Of a stretch of DNA of 7,855 bases, positions 1 through 5,023 are shown piece after piece. The notes beneath the pieces are model-generated. The model was not told where the DNA came from and did no database searches. It worked only from the letters and a program-made list of their open reading frames with translations. Every line of letters starts with the position of its first letter. Positions within the stretch are counted from its first letter, which is position 1. The stretch spans positions 1 through 7,855 of the forward strand of contig CAKSPL010000052.1 of the NCBI GenBank assembly GCA_934481325.1, given 5' to 3'. The DNA is from an uncultured Eubacteriales bacterium (GTDB lineage: Bacteria; Bacillota; Clostridia; Oscillospirales; CAG-272). The position numbers and the translations under genes were made by a program.

Positions 1-108
1 AGCCTCGGCGGGGGCGTTTGTTTTGTCGGCGCAGGAGGTAAACAGCGCGGCAGTGACCACAGTCAGTAAAAAAAGCAAGGTGAACAAAAAATTGCGGAGT
101 TTCATCAT
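1..108 (-). CDS. Lipoprotein, N-terminal fragment (cut by window edge)
   Basis: Only the first 36 codons are present; the rest lies beyond base 1. The translation begins MMKLRNFLF, continues with a hydrophobic stretch to about residue 24, and reaches FTSC with Cys26, followed by a polar Ala/Asp/Lys/Pro-rich linker. This is the layout of a type II (lipoprotein) signal peptide: signal peptidase II would cleave before Cys26 and the cysteine would be lipidated, anchoring the protein on the outer face of the membrane. FTSC is a slightly imperfect lipobox (Phe at -3). Two ATGs are adjacent (106-108 and 103-105); a strong AGGAGG (114-119, read on the minus strand) sits 5 bases from the first and 8 from the second, so either could serve. 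In Clostridia such leaders often belong to ABC-transporter solute-binding proteins, but nothing visible here assigns a function. Confidence 0.8.
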   Translation of the reverse strand, partial: MMKLRNFLFTLLFLLTVVTAALFTSCADKTNAPAEA

Positions 109-157
109 TTCCTCCTCCTGTTTCGGATTCCGCGTTACATCGTAGTGCGGTGGAAAC

Positions 158-166
158 AGTATACCA
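158..166 (-). promoter_or_regulatory. Extended -10 sigma-A promoter of the lipoprotein gene
   Basis: On the minus strand TGG-TATACT gives a good -10 (158-163) with a TGn extension (164-166). No good -35 lies 16-18 bases upstream (best is TCGAAT), which is tolerable for an extended -10 promoter. Transcription would start near 151, leaving a leader of about 43 bases before the ATG at 108. Confidence 0.5.
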
Positions 167-262
167 TAGCAAACAAGGAAATTCGACGAAAAATATGAAA
201 TAAAAGCCAATTATTCTCGTGACTCCCTTTTTTGCGCCGAAAAACCGCGAAAAAATTGCCAA

Positions 263-294
263 TCATAAATTTTCGCTCGGGGAACACAATAGTA
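263..294 (+). promoter_or_regulatory. Possible forespore (sigma-G-like) promoter of the spore protein gene
   Basis: Alpha/beta SASP genes are normally transcribed by sigma-G, with -35 GHATR and -10 CATNNTA. AATAGTA (288-294) matches the -10 at all but the first position, and TCATA (263-267) matches the -35 at four of five positions, but the 20-base spacer is longer than usual. A start near 300 would place the GNRA hairpin at 298-313 at the extreme 5' end of the transcript. This is a weak assignment resting on known family regulation plus a partial match. Confidence 0.25.
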
Positions 295-297
295 ACA

Positions 298-313
298 GAG
301 CGTGCAAACGCTC
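298..313 (+). other. GNRA-tetraloop hairpin in the spore-protein leader
   Basis: GAGCGT-GCAA-ACGCTC is a perfect 6-bp stem closed by a GCAA (GNRA class) tetraloop. It lies 77 bases upstream of the spore-protein start codon, just downstream of the candidate -10. A 5'-terminal stem of this kind could protect the mRNA from 5'-dependent decay; that role is inference. Confidence 0.45.
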
Positions 314-390
314 ACAAAATTGAGAGGTCCGCACGCCGCCGACGGGCAGATGTGCCGGAGGATGGCAGAAAGCGGACAAAGGAGTTTCAA

Positions 391-570
391 ATGGCAAACA
401 AGACTGCAAAGCAGGCACTCGAACAGTTCAAGATGGAGGCTGCCAACGAGGTTGGCGTAAACCTTCAGCAGGGCTACAACGGTGATCTCACTGCCCGTCA
501 GGCCGGCTCTATCGGCGGTCAGATGGTCAAGAAAATGATCGAGAGCTACGAGAACCGCATTTCCAAGTAA
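391..570 (+). CDS. Alpha/beta-type small acid-soluble spore protein (SASP)
   Basis: This 59-residue protein belongs to the SASP alpha/beta family, which coats DNA in the forespore, forces an A-like conformation, protects against UV and heat, and is degraded at germination as an amino-acid source. Family marks seen: an N-terminal amphipathic helix (KQALEQFKMEAANEVGV, residues 7-23), then GDLTARQAGSIGGQMVKKM (residues 31-49), the conserved second helix with the GSIGG turn. The germination protease GPR normally cleaves after a Glu in this first helix; Glu16 (MEAANE) is the likely equivalent, although Ala replaces the usual bulky residue after it. The start at 391 is set by AAAGGAG (378-384), six bases upstream, and by family length; an in-frame extension upstream to 232 looks non-coding. 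The gene stands alone, closed by a strong terminator directly after the stop. Codon choice (many AAG, GAG, CAG, AAC) suits a highly expressed gene. Confidence 0.95.
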   Translation: MANKTAKQALEQFKMEAANEVGVNLQQGYNGDLTARQAGSIGGQMVKKMIESYENRISK

Positions 571-572
571 CA

Positions 573-624
573 GTAAAGAAACGACTTGGGGGTCGCATCG
601 CTTGGTGCGGCCCCGTTTCTTTAC
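573..624 (+). terminator. Strong terminator after the spore protein gene
   Basis: The outer stem GTAAAGAAACG (573-583) pairs perfectly with CGTTTCTTTAC (614-624). The inner stem GGGTCGCA (590-597) pairs with TGCGGCCC (606-613) with one G-T wobble, leaving an 8-base loop. The GC-rich inner stem is followed by GTTTCTTT, the usual intrinsic-terminator form; the matching A-rich left arm makes it potentially bidirectional. It begins two bases after the SASP stop codon. Confidence 0.8.
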
Positions 625-731
625 ATATCTCCGGTCAGGCTGAACCGGCGGAGATATCCGAACCCGCCGCAAACGGCATTTGCGCAACCTTGCGGGTTTT
701 CCGCCGGCGGGCTGATGCGGAGGTGATTTTT
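625..731 (+). promoter_or_regulatory. Structured leader of the Na/Pi cotransporter gene
   Basis: Two further hairpins follow the terminator almost without gap. ATATCTCCG (625-633) pairs with CGGAGATAT (649-657), perfect over 9 bp. AACCCGC (661-667) pairs with GCGGGTT (692-698) and encloses CGCAAA (668-673) paired with TTTGCG (679-684); the outer stem ends in GGGTTTT, giving a terminator-like or attenuator-like shape. A 10-base palindrome CCGCCGGCGG (701-710) then leads to the ribosome binding site GGAGGTGA (719-726). No sigma-A promoter is evident between the SASP terminator and the start codon. I recognise no known riboswitch class. Whether this is a regulatory RNA leader or simply stacked terminators is open. 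Confidence 0.4.
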
Positions 732-2486
732 TTGGCAATGACGCTCTCTTTTATCGGCGGGCTTGCCTTTTTCCTTTACGGAATGTCGGGACTTGGAAAG
801 GGGTTGACCAAGCTGTCGGGCGGCAGAATGGAGTCCGTGCTGGCAAGAATGTGCCGCACGCCGCTTCGCGGGGTGCTGTTTGGGGCGTTGGTGACTGCCG
901 CGGTGCAATCCTCCTCAGCTACCACGGTCATGGTGGTGGGGTTTGTAAATGCGGGAATGATGTCGCTCTCTCACGCGGTCGGGGTGATTATGGGTGCCAA
1001 TCTCGGCACCACACTGACTGCGTGGTTGCTCTCGCTCTCGGGGCTGTCGGGGGAAAATCCGTTCCTGTTTCTGCTCACCCCTGCGGCACTCTCGCCCCTG
1101 CTTGCGGCGGTGGGAACCGTTTTGTTGCTGTTCGGCAGGCGGGATCGCCCGCGCGACCTCGGCGCGGTGCTGGCATCCTTCGGGATTTTGTTTGCGGGGC
1201 TGGAAGCGATGAGTGCCGCTGCGGCACCCTTGGCGAAAAATCCCGCCTTTGCCTCGGCACTCACGATTTTCAAAAATCCCCTTGCGGGGCTGCTCGCCGG
1301 AGCCTTACTGACGGCAATTTTGCAGTCCTCTTCGGCATCTGTCGGCATTTTGCAGGTGCTGGCGGGCAGTGGCGCGCTCACGGCGGAAATGGCGGTGCCG
1401 ATTGTGATGGGGCAGAATATCGGCACCTGCATCACGGCTTTGCTTTCGGGTGTGGGAGCAGGGAAAAACGCCAAACGCGCGGCATTGATTCATTTTTATT
1501 TCAACTTTTTCGGTGCAGTGATTTTGCTGCTGCTGTTTTACCTGTTGCGTGCTATCCGGGTAATTCCGACAGGGCTTGCGGTGGACGAGGCGGCGGTGGC
1601 ACTGATTCATACGATATTCAATTTGGCTGCAACGGCAATTCTGCTTCCGTTCTCGCGGGGGCTGGTGCGCCTTGCTACGCTGACCGTGCGGGAAAGCACG
1701 GGAAAGGGCGGAAAAGAAGAAGAAAAAGAACAGCTTGCCCTGTTGGATGAGCGGTTTCTCGGCTCTCCCTCCTTTGCACTGGGGCTTTCCCGCGCGGCGT
1801 TCCTGCGGATGAGCGAGCTGACGGGGGATAATTTCCTCTCCGCCTGCCTGCAATTGGAAAACTACGATGCGGCGCGCGCCGCGCGCATCCGGGCGCACGC
1901 CGCCCTTGCCGAAAAATACGAAAAATCGCTTTCCTCTTACCTGGTCAGGCTTTCCGCAACCCGCCTGCATCCAAAGGAGGCAGGCGAGGTCACCTTGCTG
2001 ATTTCCGCGCTCCCCGATGCGGCACGCATCGGGGAGCGGGCAACGCACGCCGCCGCGCTTGCCGCGGGGGAGGGGGAGAGCGGCATTGCGCTTTCCGCCG
2101 CCGCGCGGGCGGAACTGGAAACCGCGCGCACGGCGTTTGAGGATCTTGCCGGCAGAGTGCGAAAACTGCTTGGAAACGGCGTGTATGATGACGCACGCAC
2201 GGCGGAGGCACTCGCGGGAGTGCTGGAAGGACTGCTTGACCGGATGCGGCGGAATCAGGTGATGCGGTTGCGGCAGGGCGTCTGCTCCCCGGAGGCAGGG
2301 AGTGCATTTTCCTCCTTTATTTGCGACCTGGAAAGCGTGGTTGCGCACGAGCGGCGATTGACCGCTGCCGGGATGCGGCGCAAGGGCAACGCGTTTGACC
2401 CTCTGCGCCCGACCAAAGCCTTGCGGGAGCTGGACGGAACCTTTGACGCCGCCTATCATCGGTTCGCGCTGAAATACCGAATCTGA
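732..2486 (+). CDS. Na+/phosphate cotransporter with C-terminal PhoU-like domain
   Basis: This 584-residue membrane protein belongs to the bacterial Na/Pi-cotransporter family (NptA type), which takes up or balances inorganic phosphate with sodium. The membrane part (residues about 1-315) shows the diagnostic internal duplication: QSSSA at 59-63 with GANLGTT at 88-94, and QSSSA at 198-202 with GQNIGTC at 227-233. The paired QSSS motifs form the substrate and ion site in this family. Residues about 322-338 are a charged Lys/Glu linker into a cytoplasmic helical PhoU-like domain (about 340-584), with ARIGER (431-436) in place of the PhoU ERIGD motif and a second-repeat counterpart near CDLESVVAHE (531-540). 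The TTG at 732 is chosen because GGAGG (719-723) is 8 bases upstream; the ATG at 738 lies 14 bases away. An in-frame TTG at 690 sits inside a hairpin without a binding site. The PhoU-like tail suggests control by phosphate status. Length fits the fused family form. Confidence 0.92.
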   Translation: MAMTLSFIGGLAFFLYGMSGLGKGLTKLSGGRMESVLARMCRTPLRGVLFGALVTAAVQSSSATTVMVVGFVNAGMMSLSHAVGVIMGANLGTTLTAWLLSLSGLSGENPFLFLLTPAALSPLLAAVGTVLLLFGRRDRPRDLGAVLASFGILFAGLEAMSAAAAPLAKNPAFASALTIFKNPLAGLLAGALLTAILQSSSASVGILQVLAGSGALTAEMAVPIVMGQNIGTCITALLSGVGAGKNAKRAALIHFYFNFFGAVILLLLFYLLRAIRVIPTGLAVDEAAVALIHTIFNLAATAILLPFSRGLVRLATLTVRESTGKGGKEEEKEQLALLDERFLGSPSFALGLSRAAFLRMSELTGDNFLSACLQLENYDAARAARIRAHAALAEKYEKSLSSYLVRLSATRLHPKEAGEVTLLISALPDAARIGERATHAAALAAGEGESGIALSAAARAELETARTAFEDLAGRVRKLLGNGVYDDARTAEALAGVLEGLLDRMRRNQVMRLRQGVCSPEAGSAFSSFICDLESVVAHERRLTAAGMRRKGNAFDPLRPTKALRELDGTFDAAYHRFALKYRI

Positions 2487-2505
2487 ACGGAAATATCTCC
2501 GTTTT
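2486..2505 (+). terminator. Short terminator-like hairpin after the cotransporter gene
   Basis: AACGGA (2486-2491) pairs with TCCGTT (2498-2503) around a 6-base loop and runs into TTTT. It begins at the last base of the TGA stop. The stem is only 6 bp, so termination would be weak. Confidence 0.35.
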
Positions 2506-2519
2506 GGAAATTCGGAACC

Positions 2520-2550
2520 TGATTTTACCATTTATTAAAAAATAAAATCA
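2520..2550 (+). repeat. AT-rich inverted repeat upstream of the regulator promoter
   Basis: TGATTTTA (2520-2527) and TAAAATCA (2543-2550) are perfect inverted copies separated by 15 bases; the interval holds a second overlapping dyad, TTTATT (2531-2536) and AATAAA (2541-2546). The -35 of the next gene starts 20 bases downstream. This is where an operator or an AT-rich upstream promoter element would lie. Because the next gene encodes a helix-turn-helix protein, autoregulation is a reasonable inference, not a demonstrated fact. Confidence 0.45.
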
Positions 2551-2569
2551 TAAAATTGGAAAAATCCGC

Positions 2570-2598
2570 TTGACAAATTAGAAACCTTGGGTTATACT
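2570..2598 (+). promoter_or_regulatory. Near-consensus sigma-A promoter of the HTH-GHKL-STAS gene
   Basis: TTGACA (2570-2575) is a perfect -35; TATACT (2593-2598) is a one-mismatch -10; the spacer is exactly 17 bases. Transcription would begin near 2605, about 24 bases before the ATG at 2629, which also rules out earlier starts. Confidence 0.85.
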
Positions 2599-2628
2599 GA
2601 AATCAGTAAAATGCCCGGAGGTGTAAAG

Positions 2629-3636
2629 ATGAAAAAACAGGAAAGAGAAGCGGCGGAAAAATATTTGTTGCAACGCATCTATGAGGAAGACCCCGATTTT
2701 GTGGACAAAACGATGGCGGCGTACGGGGTTTCCCGCTCTACGGTTTACAATTATATCAATACCTTGCAGGACAACGGCGAGCTGGAGCGTGTGGGCGGCT
2801 CAATGCCTTATCGGATCAAATATCAGACCACGCGCGTGACGATTGACCCCACGAGAGATCATTCCGAGGATCGGATTTTCAATCGCGATGTGGCACCGCT
2901 CCTGGAGGATTTGCCACAGAATGTGCAAAAAATCTGGCGCTATGCCGTTACCGCTATGCTGAATAACGCACTGGAGCACGCCCGCGCCTCGGCGATTATC
3001 TGTGTGGTCAGCCGGAACCGCCTTTCCACGATTGTGGGGGTGTTGGACAACGGCGTGGGAATTTTCCGCAGAATCCAGCAGGATCACAAGGAGACAACGG
3101 GGGAGATTCTCTCAGTGCCGGAGGCGGCATCGCTCCTGTATGCGGGCGGATACAGCGGCAAGCCGGACGCACATTCCGGGGAGGGGATTTTCTTTACCTC
3201 CCGCCTGATGGATCACTTTGCCATTCGCTCCGATTTTCAGCTGTTTACCCCCTTTGAGGCGGACGCAGAGGAGGACGGCGGCGAGCGGTTCCGCGGTACT
3301 GCCGTACAGATGGCACTTTCCAATGACTCCGACAAGGAGCTTTCTGCAGTGATGGATCGCTACGTTACCCCCGAGGAGGGTTTTTGCCGCACCGAAATCC
3401 CGGTTTTGCGGTTTTTTGACGGGGAAGCACCGATGTCCCGCTCCGAGGCACGGCGGTTGGGTGCCGTGCTGACCGATTTCAAGGAGGCGGAGCTGAATTT
3501 TGCCGGGGTGGATGAAATCGGCCCCGATTTTGCACACGAGTTGTTTGCCGTGTTTGCGCGGCAAACGCCCACGCTCACGCTGGAATGTACCAACACTTCA
3601 CCGAAGGTGGAGGCAATCCTGCGCCGCGTGCGGTAA
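2629..3636 (+). CDS. HTH / GHKL-ATPase / STAS-like (DUF4325-type) regulator
   Basis: This 335-residue cytoplasmic protein has three parts. Residues about 8-62 resemble a winged helix-turn-helix (AAYGVSRSTVYNYINTL as recognition region, then a short wing). Residues about 85-230 are a GHKL (histidine kinase-like) ATPase: N-box MLNNALEHA (110-118, Asn112/Asn113 and Glu116-His117), G1 box DNGVG (140-144), G2-like GEGIFFTSRL (184-193), and RGT (222-224) near the G3 position. No phospho-accepting dimerisation helix is seen, so it is unlikely to be a classical sensor kinase. Residues about 265-335 fit the STAS-like DUF4325 family (MSRSEARRL, then FAGVDEIGPDFAHELFAVF). The combination recalls the anti-sigma kinase plus anti-anti-sigma pair (SpoIIAB/SpoIIAA) joined in one chain with a DNA-binding head. 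The start at 2629 follows GGAGGTG (2617-2623). The gene stands alone, so its targets cannot be read from neighbours. Domain calls are from motif recognition; the function is inferred. Confidence 0.85.
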   Translation: MKKQEREAAEKYLLQRIYEEDPDFVDKTMAAYGVSRSTVYNYINTLQDNGELERVGGSMPYRIKYQTTRVTIDPTRDHSEDRIFNRDVAPLLEDLPQNVQKIWRYAVTAMLNNALEHARASAIICVVSRNRLSTIVGVLDNGVGIFRRIQQDHKETTGEILSVPEAASLLYAGGYSGKPDAHSGEGIFFTSRLMDHFAIRSDFQLFTPFEADAEEDGGERFRGTAVQMALSNDSDKELSAVMDRYVTPEEGFCRTEIPVLRFFDGEAPMSRSEARRLGAVLTDFKEAELNFAGVDEIGPDFAHELFAVFARQTPTLTLECTNTSPKVEAILRRVR

Positions 3637-3646
3637 GGGGATGCGT

Positions 3647-3678
3647 CGGGGGGAGCCTTTTGCAAAAGGCTCCCCCCG
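3647..3678. repeat. 32-base perfect palindrome after the regulator gene
   Basis: GGGGGGAGCCTTTT (3648-3661) and AAAAGGCTCCCCCC (3664-3677) flank a GC centre, with an outer C-G pair at 3647/3678, so all 32 bases are self-complementary. It starts 10 bases after the regulator stop codon. Neither side carries a T-tract, so a simple intrinsic terminator is unlikely, though it would form a very stable 3' end for the regulator mRNA. Palindromes of this G-run/AGGC/T-run form are familiar to me as dispersed intergenic repeats in gut Clostridia; multiple copies in this genome are expected but not verifiable here. Confidence 0.75.
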
Positions 3679-3682
3679 CGAA

Positions 3683-3828
3683 TCCTTTGTACAAGGACAG
3701 GGTACGCGATGCTTCTTGTGGCGTGCGGGGGGCGAGAAAAAATGCCGGGCGTGCGTGACGTTCTCTTGGGCGCGCGGCATTTTGTGGACAGGGCGCGTAT
3801 ATAAGGATAGATGCGCCGGGCGTCACAA
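3683..3828. repeat. Cluster of inverted repeats in the gene-free region
   Basis: Three further dyads follow the palindrome. TCCTT and GTACAAGGA (3683-3697) form a near-palindrome with one bulged T. AAAATGCCG (3739-3747) and CGGCATTTT (3775-3783) are perfect 9-base inverted copies. TTGTG (3782-3786) with GGCGC (3792-3796) pairs with GCGCC (3813-3817) and CACAA (3824-3828) as a two-part stem with a small internal bulge. The motif GGACAGGG occurs at 3695 and 3786. No open frame here has a ribosome binding site or recognisable protein; the stretch looks like decayed or non-coding repeat sequence. Confidence 0.5.
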
Positions 3829-3966
3829 GGGCTGATGCGCGCCGACAGAACGCCGTCGGGGTGCCGGGGTATGCGTGGGCAGAATGCGCCGACAGAACGC
3901 CGCCGGGGTGCCGGTATGCGTGGACAGAGTGCGCCAGCCGGAACGCCGATTCTGATGCGTGCAAAG
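3829..3966. repeat. Degenerate tandem repeat with a period of about 45-48 bases
   Basis: A unit built around ATGCG-CCGACAGAACGCCG-CGGGGTGCCGG-TATGCGTGG-CAG recurs. Anchors are GGGCTGATGCGC (3829), GGGCAGAATGCGCC (3877) and GGACAGAGTGCGCC (3922), spaced 48 and 45 bases, and GCGCC-like unit starts lie at 3839, 3886 and 3931. The first two copies are close to identical apart from small insertions; the third is diverged (GCGCCAGCCGGAACGCCG) and ends near TGATGCGTGCAAAG. Related GGACAGGG motifs at 3786 and 3695, 43 and 91 bases further upstream, suggest the array once extended left. No gene is visible in it on either strand. Confidence 0.7.
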
Positions 3967-4005
3967 TCTATGCAAAAATGATTGCAGAAGAACCGTTCGG
4001 TGCTG

Positions 4006-4046
4006 TGCAATAAAAAAGAGGCACATTGTGCCTCTTTTTTATTGCA
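4006..4046. terminator. Bidirectional terminator between convergent genes
   Basis: TGCAATAAAAAAGAGGCAC (4006-4024) pairs perfectly over 19 bp with GTGCCTCTTTTTTATTGCA (4028-4046) around a 3-base loop. The GC-rich inner stem with T-run on one side and A-run on the other is a classic two-way intrinsic terminator. It lies between the plus-strand regulator and the minus-strand phosphodiesterase operon and can end transcripts from both. Confidence 0.9.
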
Positions 4047-4203
4047 GTAAGGTTTGCTTTTTTTGTTGCGGTAAAGAAAGTCTGTCTTTTCAATTGCGGT
4101 GAAGTAATCCGTTTTTTTCAACGGCAGGAGAATAAGCCGACCCTTTTCATTACAGGAAGTAGGTCTGCCCTTTCAATTGCGGTAAAGCAAGCCTTCTTTT
4201 TGC
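4041..4203. repeat. Tandem array of six ~27-base units entering the phosphodiesterase 3' end
   Basis: Six imperfect units start at 4041, 4065, 4093, 4121, 4150 and 4176, with lengths 24, 28, 28, 29, 26 and about 27. The shared core is TTGCGGTAAAG followed by a short variable part and a T-run ending in TTTTCA. Units at 4065, 4093 and 4176 are most alike; those at 4121 and 4150 are diverged. The last unit lies inside the coding sequence of the downstream gene and encodes its C-terminal residues (KEGLLYRN and the stop at the unit boundary). On the minus strand the array is therefore the 3' untranslated region of that gene, running into the terminator, whose left arm shares the unit core. Confidence 0.75.
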
Positions 4204-5006
4204 AGGTACTCATTCATCATCAGCACCCAGTCGGTTTGGATAAAGTCAAATCCGCGGCGCGCAAGCCATCCCCAACCGTTGGCTGGGTCATCGCAGAGCG
4301 AGCGGTCATCGGAGTGCCCGGCGGCAAGCTGCGTGCGGTAGTTGTAAATAATGGCGTTCGCCCAAACAAGCTTTTCGTCACGGTGCATTTTTTCCATAAA
4401 TTCCGGGCTTGCTACCTCTGCGTTCTCATCGGTAAACAGCACCTCTGCCCCCACGTATCGGATATTGCGGTGCATCAGCTCCTCGTGGAGCGGGTGCGTA
4501 TCCCGGACAATCGGCATAAAGGGCAGGTCGGGTGCGACCTCCTCCAACACCGAAAGCACCTTTTCGGTGGGGGTGGATTTTACCACCACGCGCTCGCAAA
4601 GACCGTGACGGCAGATTGCCTCGTAAATTTCCTTCGGGTGTCCCCAAAACTTGTCCACGTTGATAAAGCACCGGTTGCCGAAGCGTTCCAGCACCTCGTC
4701 CAGCGTGTTCACGCCAAACTGCGTGGGCGTGTGGTCAAAATTGACATAGCGCAGGTGCGAGATTTCCTCTGCGGTCAGGTTGGAGAGCCGTTCCGCACAG
4801 TAAAGATGTGCCGGCTCCATTTTCGGGTGAAAAATGAACAGCTTTCCGTCCGCGCTCATTTCCACGTCAATTTCAATCATATCCGCACCCTGCCGGAGTG
4901 CGATTTCATAGGCGGTAACCGTGTTGCAGGGTATGTTTCCGCCCGAAATGCCGCGGTGTGCCACGGTGATAATCTTCTCTTTTGCCCGTTCAAACAGCCC
5001 GTTCAT
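4173..5006 (-). CDS. Glycerophosphodiester phosphodiesterase family protein
   Basis: This 277-residue cytoplasmic protein (no signal peptide) matches the GDPD family of TIM-barrel enzymes, which hydrolyse glycerophosphodiesters to glycerol-3-phosphate and an alcohol using a divalent metal. Visible catalytic marks: HRG (His17-Arg18), IEIDVEMSADGKLFIFH (44-60) carrying Glu45 and Asp47 as metal ligands and His60 as the second catalytic histidine, and a late IQTDW (256-260). Two variations stand out: the usual PENT is PCNT (26-29), and the later Glu of the metal site appears as Asp118 in INVDKFW (115-121). Both look like features of a Clostridia subgroup and not of decay. The start at 5006 follows AAGGAG (5016-5021) by 9 bases. 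Only 17 bases separate it from the typA stop, so the two are co-transcribed. The last eight codons coincide with one unit of a tandem repeat. The exact substrate is not deducible. Confidence 0.88.
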   Translation of the reverse strand: MNGLFERAKEKIITVAHRGISGGNIPCNTVTAYEIALRQGADMIEIDVEMSADGKLFIFHPKMEPAHLYCAERLSNLTAEEISHLRYVNFDHTPTQFGVNTLDEVLERFGNRCFINVDKFWGHPKEIYEAICRHGLCERVVVKSTPTEKVLSVLEEVAPDLPFMPIVRDTHPLHEELMHRNIRYVGAEVLFTDENAEVASPEFMEKMHRDEKLVWANAIIYNYRTQLAAGHSDDRSLCDDPANGWGWLARRGFDFIQTDWVLMMNEYLQKEGLLYRN

Positions 5007-5023
5007 CCGCCCGTTCTCCTTGC

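Noticed and set aside
232..390. In-frame upstream extension of the spore protein (about 53 extra codons)
   Set aside because: SASP proteins are short, AAAGGAG lies six bases before the ATG at 391, and the extension is an Arg/Lys-rich translation of leader sequence.
690..731. TTG at 690 as start of the Na/Pi cotransporter
   Set aside because: It lies inside a hairpin with no ribosome binding site; the extra residues are polar, while TTG 732 has GGAGG at 8-base distance and begins directly before the first membrane segment.
625..731. Known riboswitch class in the cotransporter leader
   Set aside because: I compared it by eye with c-di-GMP, cobalamin, SAM, fluoride and TPP aptamer cores and saw no convincing match, so only a generic structured leader is reported.
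1305..2531. 408-codon open frame on the minus strand opposite the Na/Pi cotransporter
   Set aside because: It is a shadow of the GC-rich coding strand; it has no family features and no start signal.
3360..4121. Minus-strand open frame through the repeat region with KTDYFTAIEKTDFLYRN-like peptide repeats
   Set aside because: It reads out of the regulator's 3' end through palindromes and both tandem arrays. The peptide repetition simply mirrors the DNA repeats; no ribosome binding site precedes it.
4041..4203. CRISPR array
   Set aside because: The units are contiguous imperfect repeats with no conserved repeat/unique spacer alternation, and no cas genes are near.
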